From CAZRGV01 sp964599655 (lineage in GTDB: Bacteria; Planctomycetota; Planctomycetia; Isosphaerales; Isosphaeraceae): a DNA stretch of 38,977 nucleotides. Made by a program: the position numbers and the translations under genes. Where the stretch lies: contig CAZRGV010000049.1 in the NCBI GenBank assembly GCA_964599655.1, positions 1-38,977 on the forward strand, given 5' to 3'. Each line of letters starts with the position of its first letter. Position 1 is the stretch's first letter. Below the pieces are notes generated by a model, which saw only the letters and a list, made by a program, of their open reading frames with translations, was not told the origin of the DNA and searched no databases. This document shows, piece by piece, positions 1 through 8,346 of the stretch.

Positions 1-76
1 TACGCCTGGCGCTGGCCAACCGCCCGGACCTGATCGTCGCCCAGGGCGAGGTTTTCCAACGCGGCGACCGGAGGGG

Positions 77-1243
77 TCAGGGTTTGGAGGCAGGAGCGGG
101 CGGTTGCCCCGTGCGCAGAACGACCTCGGCCAAGACCGGGAGATGATCCGAGCCGACGTTCGGACCAATCCAGCAGCGCGTGAACTGCCACTCGGGGGTG
201 GCCAGGATATGGTCGATTCCAATCCAGGGAAACGCGGACGGACGGGTGTAGCCGAAGCCCCACCCCACCTCGTCGAAACCGAGTCGGAAAAAGGCCCGGA
301 AAAGATCCATCATCTGACTGTCGGCCGGCATGTTGAAGTCGCCGGCCAAGAGAATCGGTTCCTTTGAGCCGCTGATGACGGCCTTCAGGAGTTGTTCGGC
401 CTGATCCCATCTCCAGTCGAGGTAGCGGCGAAAACCGGCCAGATCGCCTCGGAACAGCCTCTTGAAGCCATAACGGACTGTTGGCATATGAACGTCCGAG
501 AGGAGAAACGTCTCCCCCGAGGGGAGCTGGATTCGCGCCTGGAAAAGCCGAACCGGCCAGAACTCGTGCTCGGGATGCTCGATGATCAGCGGTTCCTTCT
601 CGAGCTGAATTGGGAAGCGGCTGGCGAGGTAATTGTTTCGCGTGCGATACCACGTCTTCGCGAAGTACGCCTCCAGTTTGGGGTCGAGCCCCGAGCCGTC
701 CAGCGGTCCCTCCTGGAAGCAGATCAGGTCCACCTGTTCGCGATCGAGCAAGGCGATAAGACGGTCCACGTCGAGTCCGTCCGACCCACGGTTCAGTGAA
801 AGGATTCGAAGTCGAACTCCCTGGGGTTGTGGCGCCAACAGGGACCCGAGCGGGAGGGAGAACCCCATCAACGGACCCACGATGACGAGAATCAAGGCGA
901 TCTGCACCGACCAGAGCGATCGTCGACCGGTTCGGATCGCCGCCAGGGCAAGACCCACGATCGGGAGGAGCCAAATCGAACGAGGGAGGAAGAGGAGGAT
1001 CGACGTGGGCCACCAGAGATCGCCGAGCCAACGCGTGAGCGCCAGGATGAGAAGCACCAGCGCCGCGTAGGACCAGGTCGCCACGGCAACCCAGACGCCA
1101 CGTCGGGTTGGTTTGTGCGTGGCCGGAGCAGCCTGGCGAGGAGCGCCGCAGCCGACGCAGTGCGTCAGGTACGAGGCGGTCGGGTTTGGCGTGGAGCAGC
1201 GGACACAACGCCAGAACGAGTCGGGAGCTTCGGAGCCAGGCAT
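77..1243 (-). CDS. Zinc-ribbon, membrane-anchored endonuclease/exonuclease/phosphatase (EEP) family protein
   Basis: The 388-residue protein has three parts. The N-terminus has a four-cysteine zinc ribbon (C13, C16, C29, C32 in a CxxC-x12-CxxC pattern). Two or three hydrophobic segments follow (about residues 45-130), and then a C-terminal EEP domain. The EEP hallmarks are visible: the acidic FQEG strand, an SDVHMP strand, LAGDFNMP and the terminal GSDHLPV, which carry the metal-binding and catalytic Glu, Asp, Asn and His. The family covers nucleases, phosphodiesterases and lipid phosphatases, so the substrate is open. The membrane part suggests the catalytic domain is tethered at the membrane. 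The reading frame extends upstream to 1345, but the ATG at 1243 has a good ribosome site (GGAGAGGG) and keeps the zinc ribbon at the start. It lies 70 bp after nadA on the same strand, so the two are probably co-transcribed. Confidence 0.85.
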   Translation of the reverse strand: MPGSEAPDSFWRCVRCSTPNPTASYLTHCVGCGAPRQAAPATHKPTRRGVWVAVATWSYAALVLLILALTRWLGDLWWPTSILLFLPRSIWLLPIVGLALAAIRTGRRSLWSVQIALILVIVGPLMGFSLPLGSLLAPQPQGVRLRILSLNRGSDGLDVDRLIALLDREQVDLICFQEGPLDGSGLDPKLEAYFAKTWYRTRNNYLASRFPIQLEKEPLIIEHPEHEFWPVRLFQARIQLPSGETFLLSDVHMPTVRYGFKRLFRGDLAGFRRYLDWRWDQAEQLLKAVISGSKEPILLAGDFNMPADSQMMDLFRAFFRLGFDEVGWGFGYTRPSAFPWIGIDHILATPEWQFTRCWIGPNVGSDHLPVLAEVVLRTGQPPAPASKP

Positions 1244-1313
1244 TCCCTCTCCACGTAGACGCGACGCGCATGGTCCGAGGCGAGTCGCCTTGCCGATCAC
1301 CTCACTCGATCGA

Positions 1314-2510
1314 TCAGCGGACCTCCAGCATTCGTTGCAGTGCAACCCTCGCCCAGTGCGCTGTGTCCTCGGGAACCTTGATGATGTTCACGGGAGTCCC
1401 GCGTTGCAGGTTTTCCAGCGACCACGCCAGGTGAGGAAGGTCGATGCGGTACATCGTGGCGCACATGCAAACCATTGGCGAGAGGAAATACACTTCCTTG
1501 TCGGGGTGCTCCTTCGCCAGTCGGTTGACCAGATGCAACTCGGTTCCGACGGCCCACTTTGATCCCGACGGGGCGCCCTCGATCGTTTTGAGAATGAACT
1601 CCGTCGAGCCGACCAGGTCCGCGCGGTCGACGACCGACATCATGCACTCAGGATGAACCAGGATCTTGATACCTGGATACTGCGCGCGAAACTGTTCCAC
1701 GTGTGAGGGACGAAACATTTGATGGACGGAGCAATGGCCCTTCCAGAGCAAGACGCGGCTGTCCCGAATCGCGTTTTCGGTATTGCCGCCAAAGGGGAGC
1801 CGAGGGTCCCAGACTGGCATCTCCGAAAGGGAGACGCCCATGGTTCGCGCCGTGTTGCGGCCGAGATGCTGGTCCGGAAAAAAGAGGACGCGTTTGCGTC
1901 GCGCGAACGACCACTCCAGGACGGCTCGGGCATTGGAGCTCGTGCAGACGATGCCTCCGTGGCGACCGCAAAACGCTTTGAGATCGGCGGAGGAATTGAT
2001 GTAGGTCACCGGCATCAGATCGTTTGTGTCGATCACGTCCCCGAGATCGGCCCAGGCCAGTGCTACGGATTCCGCGTCGACGGGCCGTNNNNNNNNNNCC
2101 TCAACGGAATCGAGGTCCGCCATGTCGGCCATGCTGCACCCCGCAGCCAGATCTGGCAGGATCACGTCGACCTCGGAACCAGTCAGAATGTCCGCCGTCT
2201 CGGCCATAAAGTGAACGCCGCAAAACACGATCCAGCGGCACGCCTCACTTTCTGAGGCCATGCGTGCAAGCTTGTAGCTATCACCGCGAAGATCGGCAAA
2301 GCGGATCACCTCGTCTTGCTGGTAATGGTGTCCAAGAATCAGGAGTGACGCCCCCATGGCCTGTTTGACGGCCAGGATGCGATCTTCCAGCTCCGTCGTT
2401 TCGGCATCGCGATAGGGTTCGAACGCGAGAGTGGGCGCGGTCGTCGGGGTTGCGGCCGGTGGCATCGTCGTGGAGATCCCTTGCCAAGAAGTTCTCACGC
2501 ATCCTTGCAT
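1314..2510 (-). CDS. nadA: Quinolinate synthase
   Basis: NadA condenses iminoaspartate with dihydroxyacetone phosphate to quinolinate in de novo NAD synthesis and carries a [4Fe-4S] cluster. Family features seen are the N-terminal LGHHYQ motif, the cysteine in AAGCSMADMA, PVTYINSS, the cysteine in HPECMM, and the C-terminal CMCATM. These include the three expected cluster ligands. At about 398 residues it is slightly longer than many NadA proteins, partly from a low-complexity Pro/Ala/Thr N-terminus. The start at 2510 has AAGG just upstream; an internal ATG at 2465 is the alternative. Ten Ns at 2089-2098 interrupt the coding sequence but both sides remain in one frame. A consensus -10 element lies about 60 bp upstream. 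It is the first gene of a likely two-gene unit. Confidence 0.93.
   Translation of the reverse strand: MQGCVRTSWQGISTTMPPAATPTTAPTLAFEPYRDAETTELEDRILAVKQAMGASLLILGHHYQQDEVIRFADLRGDSYKLARMASESEACRWIVFCGVHFMAETADILTGSEVDVILPDLAAGCSMADMADLDSVEXXXXRPVDAESVALAWADLGDVIDTNDLMPVTYINSSADLKAFCGRHGGIVCTSSNARAVLEWSFARRKRVLFFPDQHLGRNTARTMGVSLSEMPVWDPRLPFGGNTENAIRDSRVLLWKGHCSVHQMFRPSHVEQFRAQYPGIKILVHPECMMSVVDRADLVGSTEFILKTIEGAPSGSKWAVGTELHLVNRLAKEHPDKEVYFLSPMVCMCATMYRIDLPHLAWSLENLQRGTPVNIIKVPEDTAHWARVALQRMLEVR
2089..2098. other. Assembly gap inside nadA
   Basis: Ten Ns. The nadA frame is the same on both sides, so the nominal length is compatible with the real one; up to four residues are unknown. Confidence 0.95.
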
Positions 2511-2569
2511 GACCTTGCAATGTTTCAGGTCGTTGAGTTTTGTCGGGTTCTCCGTCCCGATTTCCCATT

Positions 2570-2575
2570 ATTATA
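2570..2575 (-). promoter_or_regulatory. Candidate -10 element of the nadA promoter
   Basis: Read on the minus strand this is a perfect TATAAT, about 60 bp upstream of the nadA start. No good -35 hexamer lies 16-18 bp further upstream (the best spacing gives TTCCTT), so the call rests on the -10 and its position. Confidence 0.45.
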
Positions 2576-2720
2576 GAGTCCGGAGGAAGTCGAAGGAATG
2601 GTTGGGATGCTCGCCAAGGCGCTCTGGAAATGTTAGGCTAAACCCCATTCACGGGAGACCGGCAAGGGAGCCATGTCCGGTCCAGGCCGAGCCCAGAAGG
2701 TGAGGGAGGACCGTTTCTCC

Positions 2721-3827
2721 ATGTGCTCCGTTCTGATCGTCGATGACAGTCCGGCGGATCGCGCCTTGTTGCGGACCCTGCTGTCCCGCGCCGGTTATTC
2801 CGTGCACGAGGTGGCGTACGGTCGCGACGTCCTGGCGAGCGTTCGAGAGAACCGCCCGAGTGTCGTGGTTCTCGACGTGAACCTACCGGATACCGACGGT
2901 CACGCGGTCTGCCGCACGCTTCGAGAGGATCGGGACTATGCCGCGCTTCCGGTCCTGATGCTCACGGTCAAGGGGGATGAAAAGAGTATATTGGCTGGTC
3001 TCGAAGCGGGAGCCGACGACTATGTGGCGAAGGATGCGCCGTCGGAGGTGATTCTCGCTCGGGTGCGACGGCTGGTCCGTTACCGCGAAATGACGCGGCT
3101 CGCCGCCTTGAACGAGGGGCTTGTGCAGGTGGGCCGGTTGCTCGCCGGAATCGTCCACGAGATTCGCGGGCCCGTGTCGGTGATCCGAGGCAACGCCGAA
3201 ATTCTCCGTCTCGAGCACGCTCAGAATCCAGCCTTGCTGGAGCGCATCGATCCGATCATTCGGGGATGCCAGTTGCTTCAGCTCCGTCTGGAGCATCTCA
3301 TGGCCACGGTGCGGGGCGGACCTCCAAATCGAACCCCCCTCGATCTCGAACCGCTCATTCAGGAAGCGGCGGAACTGTTTCGCAAGGGCACCGACCCGAG
3401 ACAAGGCCGCGTGCAGATTCAGATTGAATCCGAGGGGTTGTTGCCGCCAGTCTCAGCCGACCCTGGCCGTCTGATTCAGGTTCTGATCAACCTCCTGAGC
3501 AACGCCCACGACGCGATTTCGTCCCAGAAGGGAGCGGGCCGCATCATGTTGCGGACGAAGCCCTTGCAGGAGGAGGGCCAGGAATGGGTCGCCATTGAGG
3601 TCGCCGACAACGGCCCAGGCATTCCCGAGGCGCAGCTTGGTCGGATCTTCGAGCCGTTCTTCACGACCAAGTCGAACGGCAGTGGCTTTGGACTCTACCT
3701 GGCGGTCGAGATTCTCCGGGAACACGGTGGTCGATTGTCGGCTCGCAATAACACAGAGGGTGGAGCGTGCTTGACGGTCTGGTTGCCGGTTTGGAAGGAG
3801 CCGACCGAGGCCTCGACGAGCGATTGA
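2721..3827 (+). CDS. Receiver-histidine kinase protein (N-terminal REC, C-terminal kinase)
   Basis: A soluble signalling protein of about 368 residues. Residues 1-120 form a CheY-like receiver with the acidic pair D8-D9, phospho-acceptor D52 in VLDVNLPD, T82 and the conserved K104. A histidine-kinase core follows, with H146 in the H box (GIVHEIRGP), an N box (INLLSNAHDAI), a G1 box (DNGPGIPE) and the late FTTKSNGSGFGL region with its glycines. No DNA-binding output domain is present. This order (REC before kinase) fits a protein whose kinase activity is set by phosphorylation of its own receiver, perhaps by the kinase encoded next. The start at 2721 is preferred because GGGAGG lies upstream; an in-frame ATG at 2673 would add 16 residues not needed for the receiver fold. 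The next gene begins 3 nt after the stop. Confidence 0.87.
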   Translation: MCSVLIVDDSPADRALLRTLLSRAGYSVHEVAYGRDVLASVRENRPSVVVLDVNLPDTDGHAVCRTLREDRDYAALPVLMLTVKGDEKSILAGLEAGADDYVAKDAPSEVILARVRRLVRYREMTRLAALNEGLVQVGRLLAGIVHEIRGPVSVIRGNAEILRLEHAQNPALLERIDPIIRGCQLLQLRLEHLMATVRGGPPNRTPLDLEPLIQEAAELFRKGTDPRQGRVQIQIESEGLLPPVSADPGRLIQVLINLLSNAHDAISSQKGAGRIMLRTKPLQEEGQEWVAIEVADNGPGIPEAQLGRIFEPFFTTKSNGSGFGLYLAVEILREHGGRLSARNNTEGGACLTVWLPVWKEPTEASTSD

Positions 3828-3830
3828 ACG

Positions 3831-5834
3831 ATGTGGAGCTTGGCTCGCCGGCGAAGAAAACCGTGGTACCGCGCCGAGGACCTGATGGTACTCGGCGCGG
3901 TCCTGAGCGGTCTCTGTGTTGTGATCGGGTCCGTGGCCATCCATCGTCCGTTGCTCATCGCTCTCGCCGGGTCGCTGGGGGCAAGCCTAGTCGCGTTGGC
4001 GATACACTTGCGGCAACGGTCCCAGATTCTCCGGCGGGAAGTGCACGAGCTGGCCAATCAAGTAGCGACGATCACCGATTGCCGCGGCTGGCATCTTGAG
4101 TTACCACGCACGTTCGAGCTTCAAGAGCTTGTCGAGGCTCTCAAGACACTCAGGCTTCAGTTGACCCGACAAGGCAGCGTCGGCAACGTTTCCGCGGTGT
4201 CGGTGTTGACCAGGAGTGGCCTGTTCGAGAGCTTCGAGGTGGGTTCGGAACCGAGCGCGGATACCCTGAATTCCGGCCTGTTCACGACCATGGACATGGT
4301 CAATCGGCTCGACCCGCGGGAACTGAAATGGCTCGACTCCAGTCCCGCGGAACAGGCTTTTCTTGGTTGGACACTCGATCAATTGAAGGAGAAATCGTTC
4401 CTCGAAATCCTTCGACCCGACCACCGAGAGCTCGCGCGTGAGCAGCTCCTTGGAGCACTGGCCAAGGGCGAGGCTCATGGCCTAGTGTATGGAATCCGAA
4501 CGGCCGATGGCGAACCGAAGGCCATCGAGATGAATGTCGGAGCCCGGTGCGGGCCGGATGGAGCCATCTCGCATCTGCGATGCCATCTTCGCGACGTGAC
4601 GGAGCGTCTCCGCGCCAGTCGCGATCTCCGGCGCCGAACTCGACAGTTGACGCAAGCCAATGAACAGCTTCGCCAAGCGAATCGCGAGTTGCGAGAGCTG
4701 AAGGACCGTTACAGCGACCTCTACCACAACGCTCCCACGTTCTATTTTAGTCTCGACAACGAGGGGCGCTTTCTGGTCTGCAACGACACCATGGTCCGGG
4801 CGCTCGGCTATTCATCTACCGAGCTGATCGGCCGGTCCTACGCAACAATCCTGACCGAGGTGCATCGCCCCTGTTTTCCCGAGCGATTCACCAGGTTCCT
4901 TCAGGTCGGTCATCTCGAGGTTGAGAGCCGTTGGATCAAGGCCGACGGGTCCCTGATTGATGTCTGGATCAACGCGACGGCCGTGCGAGGTCCGGATGGC
5001 GAGATCACACACTCCCGTAGCGCGGCCACGGACATCACCGCTCGAAAGACGCTAGAAGCCCAACTTCGCGAGAAGAACGACGATCTCGCCAGCACCATCG
5101 AGGAACTCTCGAGAAAGAACCGTGAGCTCGACGACTTTACCCACGTCGTTTCTCACGACCTTCGAGAGCCCCTGCGGACCCTCATTGCGTTCTCAGGATA
5201 CCTGCTCCAAGACCACAGTGGGCAGCTTGATGCTGAGGGCCTGGAGTACGCCGGTCATCTGCGATCCGCGGCCTCGCGGATGCGCTCGTTGATCGACGAT
5301 CTTCTGACCCACTCCCGCGCCGGTCGAGTGATCGGCGCGTTTCGCGAGGTGGATCTTGAAGACGTTCTCCGCCAACTGCGCGCCGACCTCGCCGACGCGA
5401 TCGGCTCAAGGAACGCCGAGATCATCGTCCATGGCCCGTTGTCGATCCTCCTGGGGGACCGCGATCGGATCGCTCAGCTCGTAGCGAACCTGATCGGCAA
5501 CGGTCTCAAGTACAACCGAAGCGAGACGCCTCGAATCGAGGTGTCGGCAACGCCGGATGAAGCCGATCCGTCCTGGGCGATCCTCAGAATCAAAGATAAC
5601 GGCATCGGCATCGACCCTCGACACCACGAGGACATTTTTCAGGTCTTTCGACGCCTGCACGCGAAGGACGAGTATGAGGGAACTGGCGCCGGCCTGTCCA
5701 TCTGCCGGAAGATCGTCGAAGCCCATGGCGGTCGAATCTGGGTCGAGAGCGAACCCGGCCAGGGGGCGACCTTCCTGGTCCGATTACCACGTCTGGCGGA
5801 AACTCGTCAGGAATTGGGGAGCACGAAATCGTGA
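3831..5834 (+). CDS. Membrane PAS-PAS sensor histidine kinase
   Basis: The 667-residue protein has two N-terminal hydrophobic helices (about residues 17-34 and 38-60), then a PAS domain (about 145-265), a short coiled-coil linker, a second PAS with PAC-like tail (about 290-415), and another coiled coil leading into the kinase core. H442 in VSHDLREP is the phospho-acceptor. The N box (NLIGNGLKYN), G1 box (DNGIGIDP), F box (IFQVFRRLH) and G2 box (GTGAGLSI) are intact. The core resembles the phytochrome-like kinases, but no chromophore domain is present, so the ligand is unknown. The gene follows the receiver-kinase gene by 3 nt, so translation is probably coupled and the two likely form one pathway. 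Confidence 0.88.
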   Translation: MWSLARRRRKPWYRAEDLMVLGAVLSGLCVVIGSVAIHRPLLIALAGSLGASLVALAIHLRQRSQILRREVHELANQVATITDCRGWHLELPRTFELQELVEALKTLRLQLTRQGSVGNVSAVSVLTRSGLFESFEVGSEPSADTLNSGLFTTMDMVNRLDPRELKWLDSSPAEQAFLGWTLDQLKEKSFLEILRPDHRELAREQLLGALAKGEAHGLVYGIRTADGEPKAIEMNVGARCGPDGAISHLRCHLRDVTERLRASRDLRRRTRQLTQANEQLRQANRELRELKDRYSDLYHNAPTFYFSLDNEGRFLVCNDTMVRALGYSSTELIGRSYATILTEVHRPCFPERFTRFLQVGHLEVESRWIKADGSLIDVWINATAVRGPDGEITHSRSAATDITARKTLEAQLREKNDDLASTIEELSRKNRELDDFTHVVSHDLREPLRTLIAFSGYLLQDHSGQLDAEGLEYAGHLRSAASRMRSLIDDLLTHSRAGRVIGAFREVDLEDVLRQLRADLADAIGSRNAEIIVHGPLSILLGDRDRIAQLVANLIGNGLKYNRSETPRIEVSATPDEADPSWAILRIKDNGIGIDPRHHEDIFQVFRRLHAKDEYEGTGAGLSICRKIVEAHGGRIWVESEPGQGATFLVRLPRLAETRQELGSTKS

Positions 5835-5854
5835 AGTGTGACCATCATTCTTGC

Positions 5855-5888
5855 AAAAAAAGACGCGTGCCGATGACGCACGCGTCTT
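5855..5888 (-). terminator. Rho-independent terminator of the tRNA-Glu gene
   Basis: Arms at 5860-5870 and 5878-5888 form a perfect 11-bp GC-rich stem with a 7-nt loop. On the minus strand the stem is followed by a run of seven Ts (5855-5861). It lies 15 bp past the 3' end of the tRNA on the same strand. There is no T-run for the plus-strand kinase gene that ends at 5834. Confidence 0.88.
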
Positions 5889-5903
5889 AGAAGGTCGTCG
5901 GAA

Positions 5904-5976
5904 TACCCCCACGGGGACTCGAACCCCGGTCCCCAGGCTGAGAACCTGGTATCCTAGGCCGCTAGACGATGGGGGC
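5904..5976 (-). tRNA. tRNA-Glu (anticodon CTC)
   Basis: A 73-nt cloverleaf read on the minus strand. The 7-bp acceptor stem (GCCCCCA with TGGGGGT) has a G-U first pair and discriminator A at 5904. The D arm contains the GTCTAGCGGCCTAGGA pattern typical of tRNA-Glu. The anticodon stem CCAGG/CCTGG encloses TTCTCAG, so positions 34-36 are CTC, reading GAG. The T arm has GGTTCGAGTCC. The 3' CCA is not encoded. A TTGACA promoter lies just upstream and a terminator just downstream, so it is a single-gene transcription unit. Confidence 0.96.
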
Positions 5977-5990
5977 GGCTTGTGTGGAAT

Positions 5991-6019
5991 ATTCTTGCCA
6001 CCGATTCTCCTGATGTCAA
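5991..6019 (-). promoter_or_regulatory. Sigma70-type promoter of tRNA-Glu
   Basis: On the minus strand a perfect -35 TTGACA (6014-6019) is separated by 17 bp from the -10 AAGAAT (5991-5996). The tRNA starts about 15 nt downstream of the -10, as expected for a tRNA promoter with a short leader. Confidence 0.75.
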
Positions 6020-6139
6020 GTGCCGAGAACGGGAATCCGCCACAAAGCCGTGCACCCGATGGGTTGACCAGGGTGGCGTTCGTTCGCGATGATCCCTTCT
6101 TGAGCGCGTGTGTCAGGAGGTCGTTCAAGAGGACGCGAA

Positions 6140-6934
6140 ATGCCCTGGGTTGAGGCGAACGGTCGTCGCTTGTACTTCGAGGACGTCGGACAAGGAGAAC
6201 CGCTGGTCTTGCTCAGCGGCCTGGGAGGGGACCACCGGGCCTTTAGTGTCCTGAGCCGACATCTCGGACGTCGATTTCGCACGCTCGCGCTGGATAACCG
6301 GGATGTCGGACAAAGCGACCGCGCCCGTCAACCCTACTCGACCGCCGACATGGCCGAGGACGTGGCCGCCTGGCTCGAGGCTGTCGACGCGACCGAGGCC
6401 CACGTCGTCGGTCATTCGTTGGGAGGGCTCGTGGCGCAGGAGCTGGCCTTGCGCCATCCTCGACGTGTTCGCTCGCTGGTTCTCAGCTCGACGCACGCCG
6501 GCGCGGATGCATGGCGCCGCGCCGTTCTGGATTCTTGGATGTTCATTCGTCGACGAACGGACGCGGCGGAGTTTACCCGCGCCACGCTCCCCTGGATCGT
6601 GGCTCCACCGTTTTTCAAGAATCCGGCCCAGGTCGAAGGACTCGTTCGATTCGCCGAACGAAATGCCTTTCCTCAGGAGGTTGACGCCTTTGAGCGCCAG
6701 GCCGAGGCGGCAGCCAATCACAACACCGCCGATCGCCTCTTGGAGATTCGTGTCCCCACGCTTGTCCTGGTCGGGGAACTCGACATCGTCAACCCTCCCA
6801 GGGTCGCCATGACCTTGAAGGAGTCGATCCCACGATCCAACTTGCGGATCTTGCCCGGAGTTGGGCACCTTCCCCACATTGAGGATGGAGAGAGTTTCCG
6901 ACAGGCGATCCTCGAATTTCTTGATCGCGTGTGA
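6140..6934 (+). CDS. Alpha/beta-hydrolase
   Basis: A 264-residue single-domain hydrolase. The nucleophile elbow is GHSLGG with S93; the probable acid is D215 in GELD and the histidine is H243 in GVGHLPH. The oxyanion-loop region LLSGLGGDHRAF and the LDNRDVGQSD strand resemble the 3-oxoadipate enol-lactonase and haloperoxidase-like branches, but substrate cannot be read from sequence. There is no signal peptide, so it is cytoplasmic. The frame is open from a GTG at 6110, but the ATG at 6140 has AGAGGA upstream and begins exactly at the family's first strand. It stands between the tRNA unit and a membrane-protein gene on the same strand. Confidence 0.88.
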   Translation: MPWVEANGRRLYFEDVGQGEPLVLLSGLGGDHRAFSVLSRHLGRRFRTLALDNRDVGQSDRARQPYSTADMAEDVAAWLEAVDATEAHVVGHSLGGLVAQELALRHPRRVRSLVLSSTHAGADAWRRAVLDSWMFIRRRTDAAEFTRATLPWIVAPPFFKNPAQVEGLVRFAERNAFPQEVDAFERQAEAAANHNTADRLLEIRVPTLVLVGELDIVNPPRVAMTLKESIPRSNLRILPGVGHLPHIEDGESFRQAILEFLDRV

Positions 6935-7015
6935 GAGTGAGGAATTTCGGCGAGTCGTGAAGACCTGGTCGACGCCCGACGAGTGACAGCTTCCGTGGCC
7001 CGAGGTCGAGATACG

Positions 7016-8281
7016 ATGGTTCAGTCGGATGAGGTGGAGGGCTCGTTACTCGCGACCGTGCTGTCGCGTTTTCGGATCGTCCTTGGGCTGGCGACTCTGG
7101 TCATGGTCGGCCTCTCCTGGAAGCTTTGGGTGGATCCGTCGAGTTTCCCTCGGGTTCCCTTTATCCGGGAACTTCCGATACCCTCCTGGGGGGTTTCTCG
7201 GAGCATGCTGGCCGTTCTCGTGATTTCGCTCGCGGGGCTGGCTCTCCCGATTGGATGGCGCTGGGCGACTTGGCTGAGCGTCATTCTCATCGTATTTCTC
7301 GTTCTGGAAGATCAAAACCGGCTTCAGCCCTGGATTTATCAGTATGTGCTCACAGGACTGGCGATCGCGACCGCCCCTCGGGTCTGGGCGATCCGGCTCG
7401 CTCGACTCTGCATCATCCTCATCTATGTGCACTCTGGGTTATCGAAGCTGGACCTGACATTCACCTTGGAGCTCGGTCGGCTTTTTCTCGAGACACTGGT
7501 TCGCCCACTGGGATTGTCGCCTCGGAACTGGCCGGAGTGGGTTCGCGTCTTCGTGATTCTCGGATTCCCCGCCTTCGAACTCGCGGTTGGACTGGGCCTG
7601 GCCTTTCGGAGGACTCGCCGCGTCGCGCTGGCGGGCGCGATCGTCCAGCATCTTGCGATTCTCGCGATTCTCGGCCCCTGGGGTCTTGGTCACAGCACGA
7701 TCGTTTTGGTCTGGAACATCAGCTTGATCGTGGAGGATCTCGTCCTCTTCTACCCCGCCGTCGCATTCCCAGACGAGGCGGTTCACCGGGGACTGTCCTC
7801 CTTGCCCTGGGTTGCCTGGTTGTTCGTCGTAGCCGCGTTGGCACCCTTCACGGAACGCTGGGGATTCTGGGACACATGGCCCTCGTTCGCGGTATACGCC
7901 AGCCACAACGAACGAACGGACGTGGACATCCAGGAAGACGAGGTCGGGGGCCTTCCGCCCGAGATCCAGCGCCACCTCGTCAGGTCGAGAGAGCCGGGCT
8001 GGGTTCGGCTCGACCTGACCGGCTGGAGCCGAGAGGAGCGAGGCGTTCCGATCTATCCCCAGAGTCGCAACGAGAACGGACTGGCCGAGGCGATCGCGAA
8101 TCGTTTCCGAAACCTACACTTCCTTCGCGTGACCCACTGGGGCCGCGCCGATCGATTTACGGCGCGGCGCTCGCGGGAGGTTAGCTTCGGACCTGACGCG
8201 ATCCGTCGGCGAGGAGACCGATACTGGTGGAATGCCCATCCATCGATCGCCTGGACATCGGCAGAGAACTCTCGGTGGTAG
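7016..8281 (+). CDS. HTTM/DoxX-like multi-pass membrane protein
   Basis: About 421 residues with six or seven hydrophobic helices in the first 280, then a soluble C-terminal part of about 130 residues. The helix containing IYVHSGLSKL, the LGFPAFELAVGLGL helix and the transition into FAVYASHNER resemble the HTTM (gamma-carboxylase-like) and DoxX/MauE membrane families. The reaction, if any, is unknown. The ATG at 7016 with GAGG upstream is chosen; a GTG at 6983 has no ribosome site. It ends 65 bp before malQ, with no terminator visible between them. Confidence 0.7.
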   Translation: MVQSDEVEGSLLATVLSRFRIVLGLATLVMVGLSWKLWVDPSSFPRVPFIRELPIPSWGVSRSMLAVLVISLAGLALPIGWRWATWLSVILIVFLVLEDQNRLQPWIYQYVLTGLAIATAPRVWAIRLARLCIILIYVHSGLSKLDLTFTLELGRLFLETLVRPLGLSPRNWPEWVRVFVILGFPAFELAVGLGLAFRRTRRVALAGAIVQHLAILAILGPWGLGHSTIVLVWNISLIVEDLVLFYPAVAFPDEAVHRGLSSLPWVAWLFVVAALAPFTERWGFWDTWPSFAVYASHNERTDVDIQEDEVGGLPPEIQRHLVRSREPGWVRLDLTGWSREERGVPIYPQSRNENGLAEAIANRFRNLHFLRVTHWGRADRFTARRSREVSFGPDAIRRRGDRYWWNAHPSIAWTSAENSRW

Positions 8282-8346
8282 AATCCGGATCGGTACGAGT
8301 GGAGTCGGTGGCGATTCGCGACGAGAAGGCAAGGAGGGTGACGTCA

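Noticed and set aside
3..146. Plus-strand open segment at the left edge (contains ALANRPDLIVAQGE), reminiscent of an ABC-ATPase Walker B neighbourhood; the minus strand of 1-76 also reads as protein-like.
   Set aside because: Only about 25 codons lie outside the EEP gene, the DEP motif is absent, and both strands are equally plausible, so no gene is called.
104..1258. Several plus-strand open frames opposite the EEP gene.
   Set aside because: They are antisense shadows of a well-supported gene with intact motifs.
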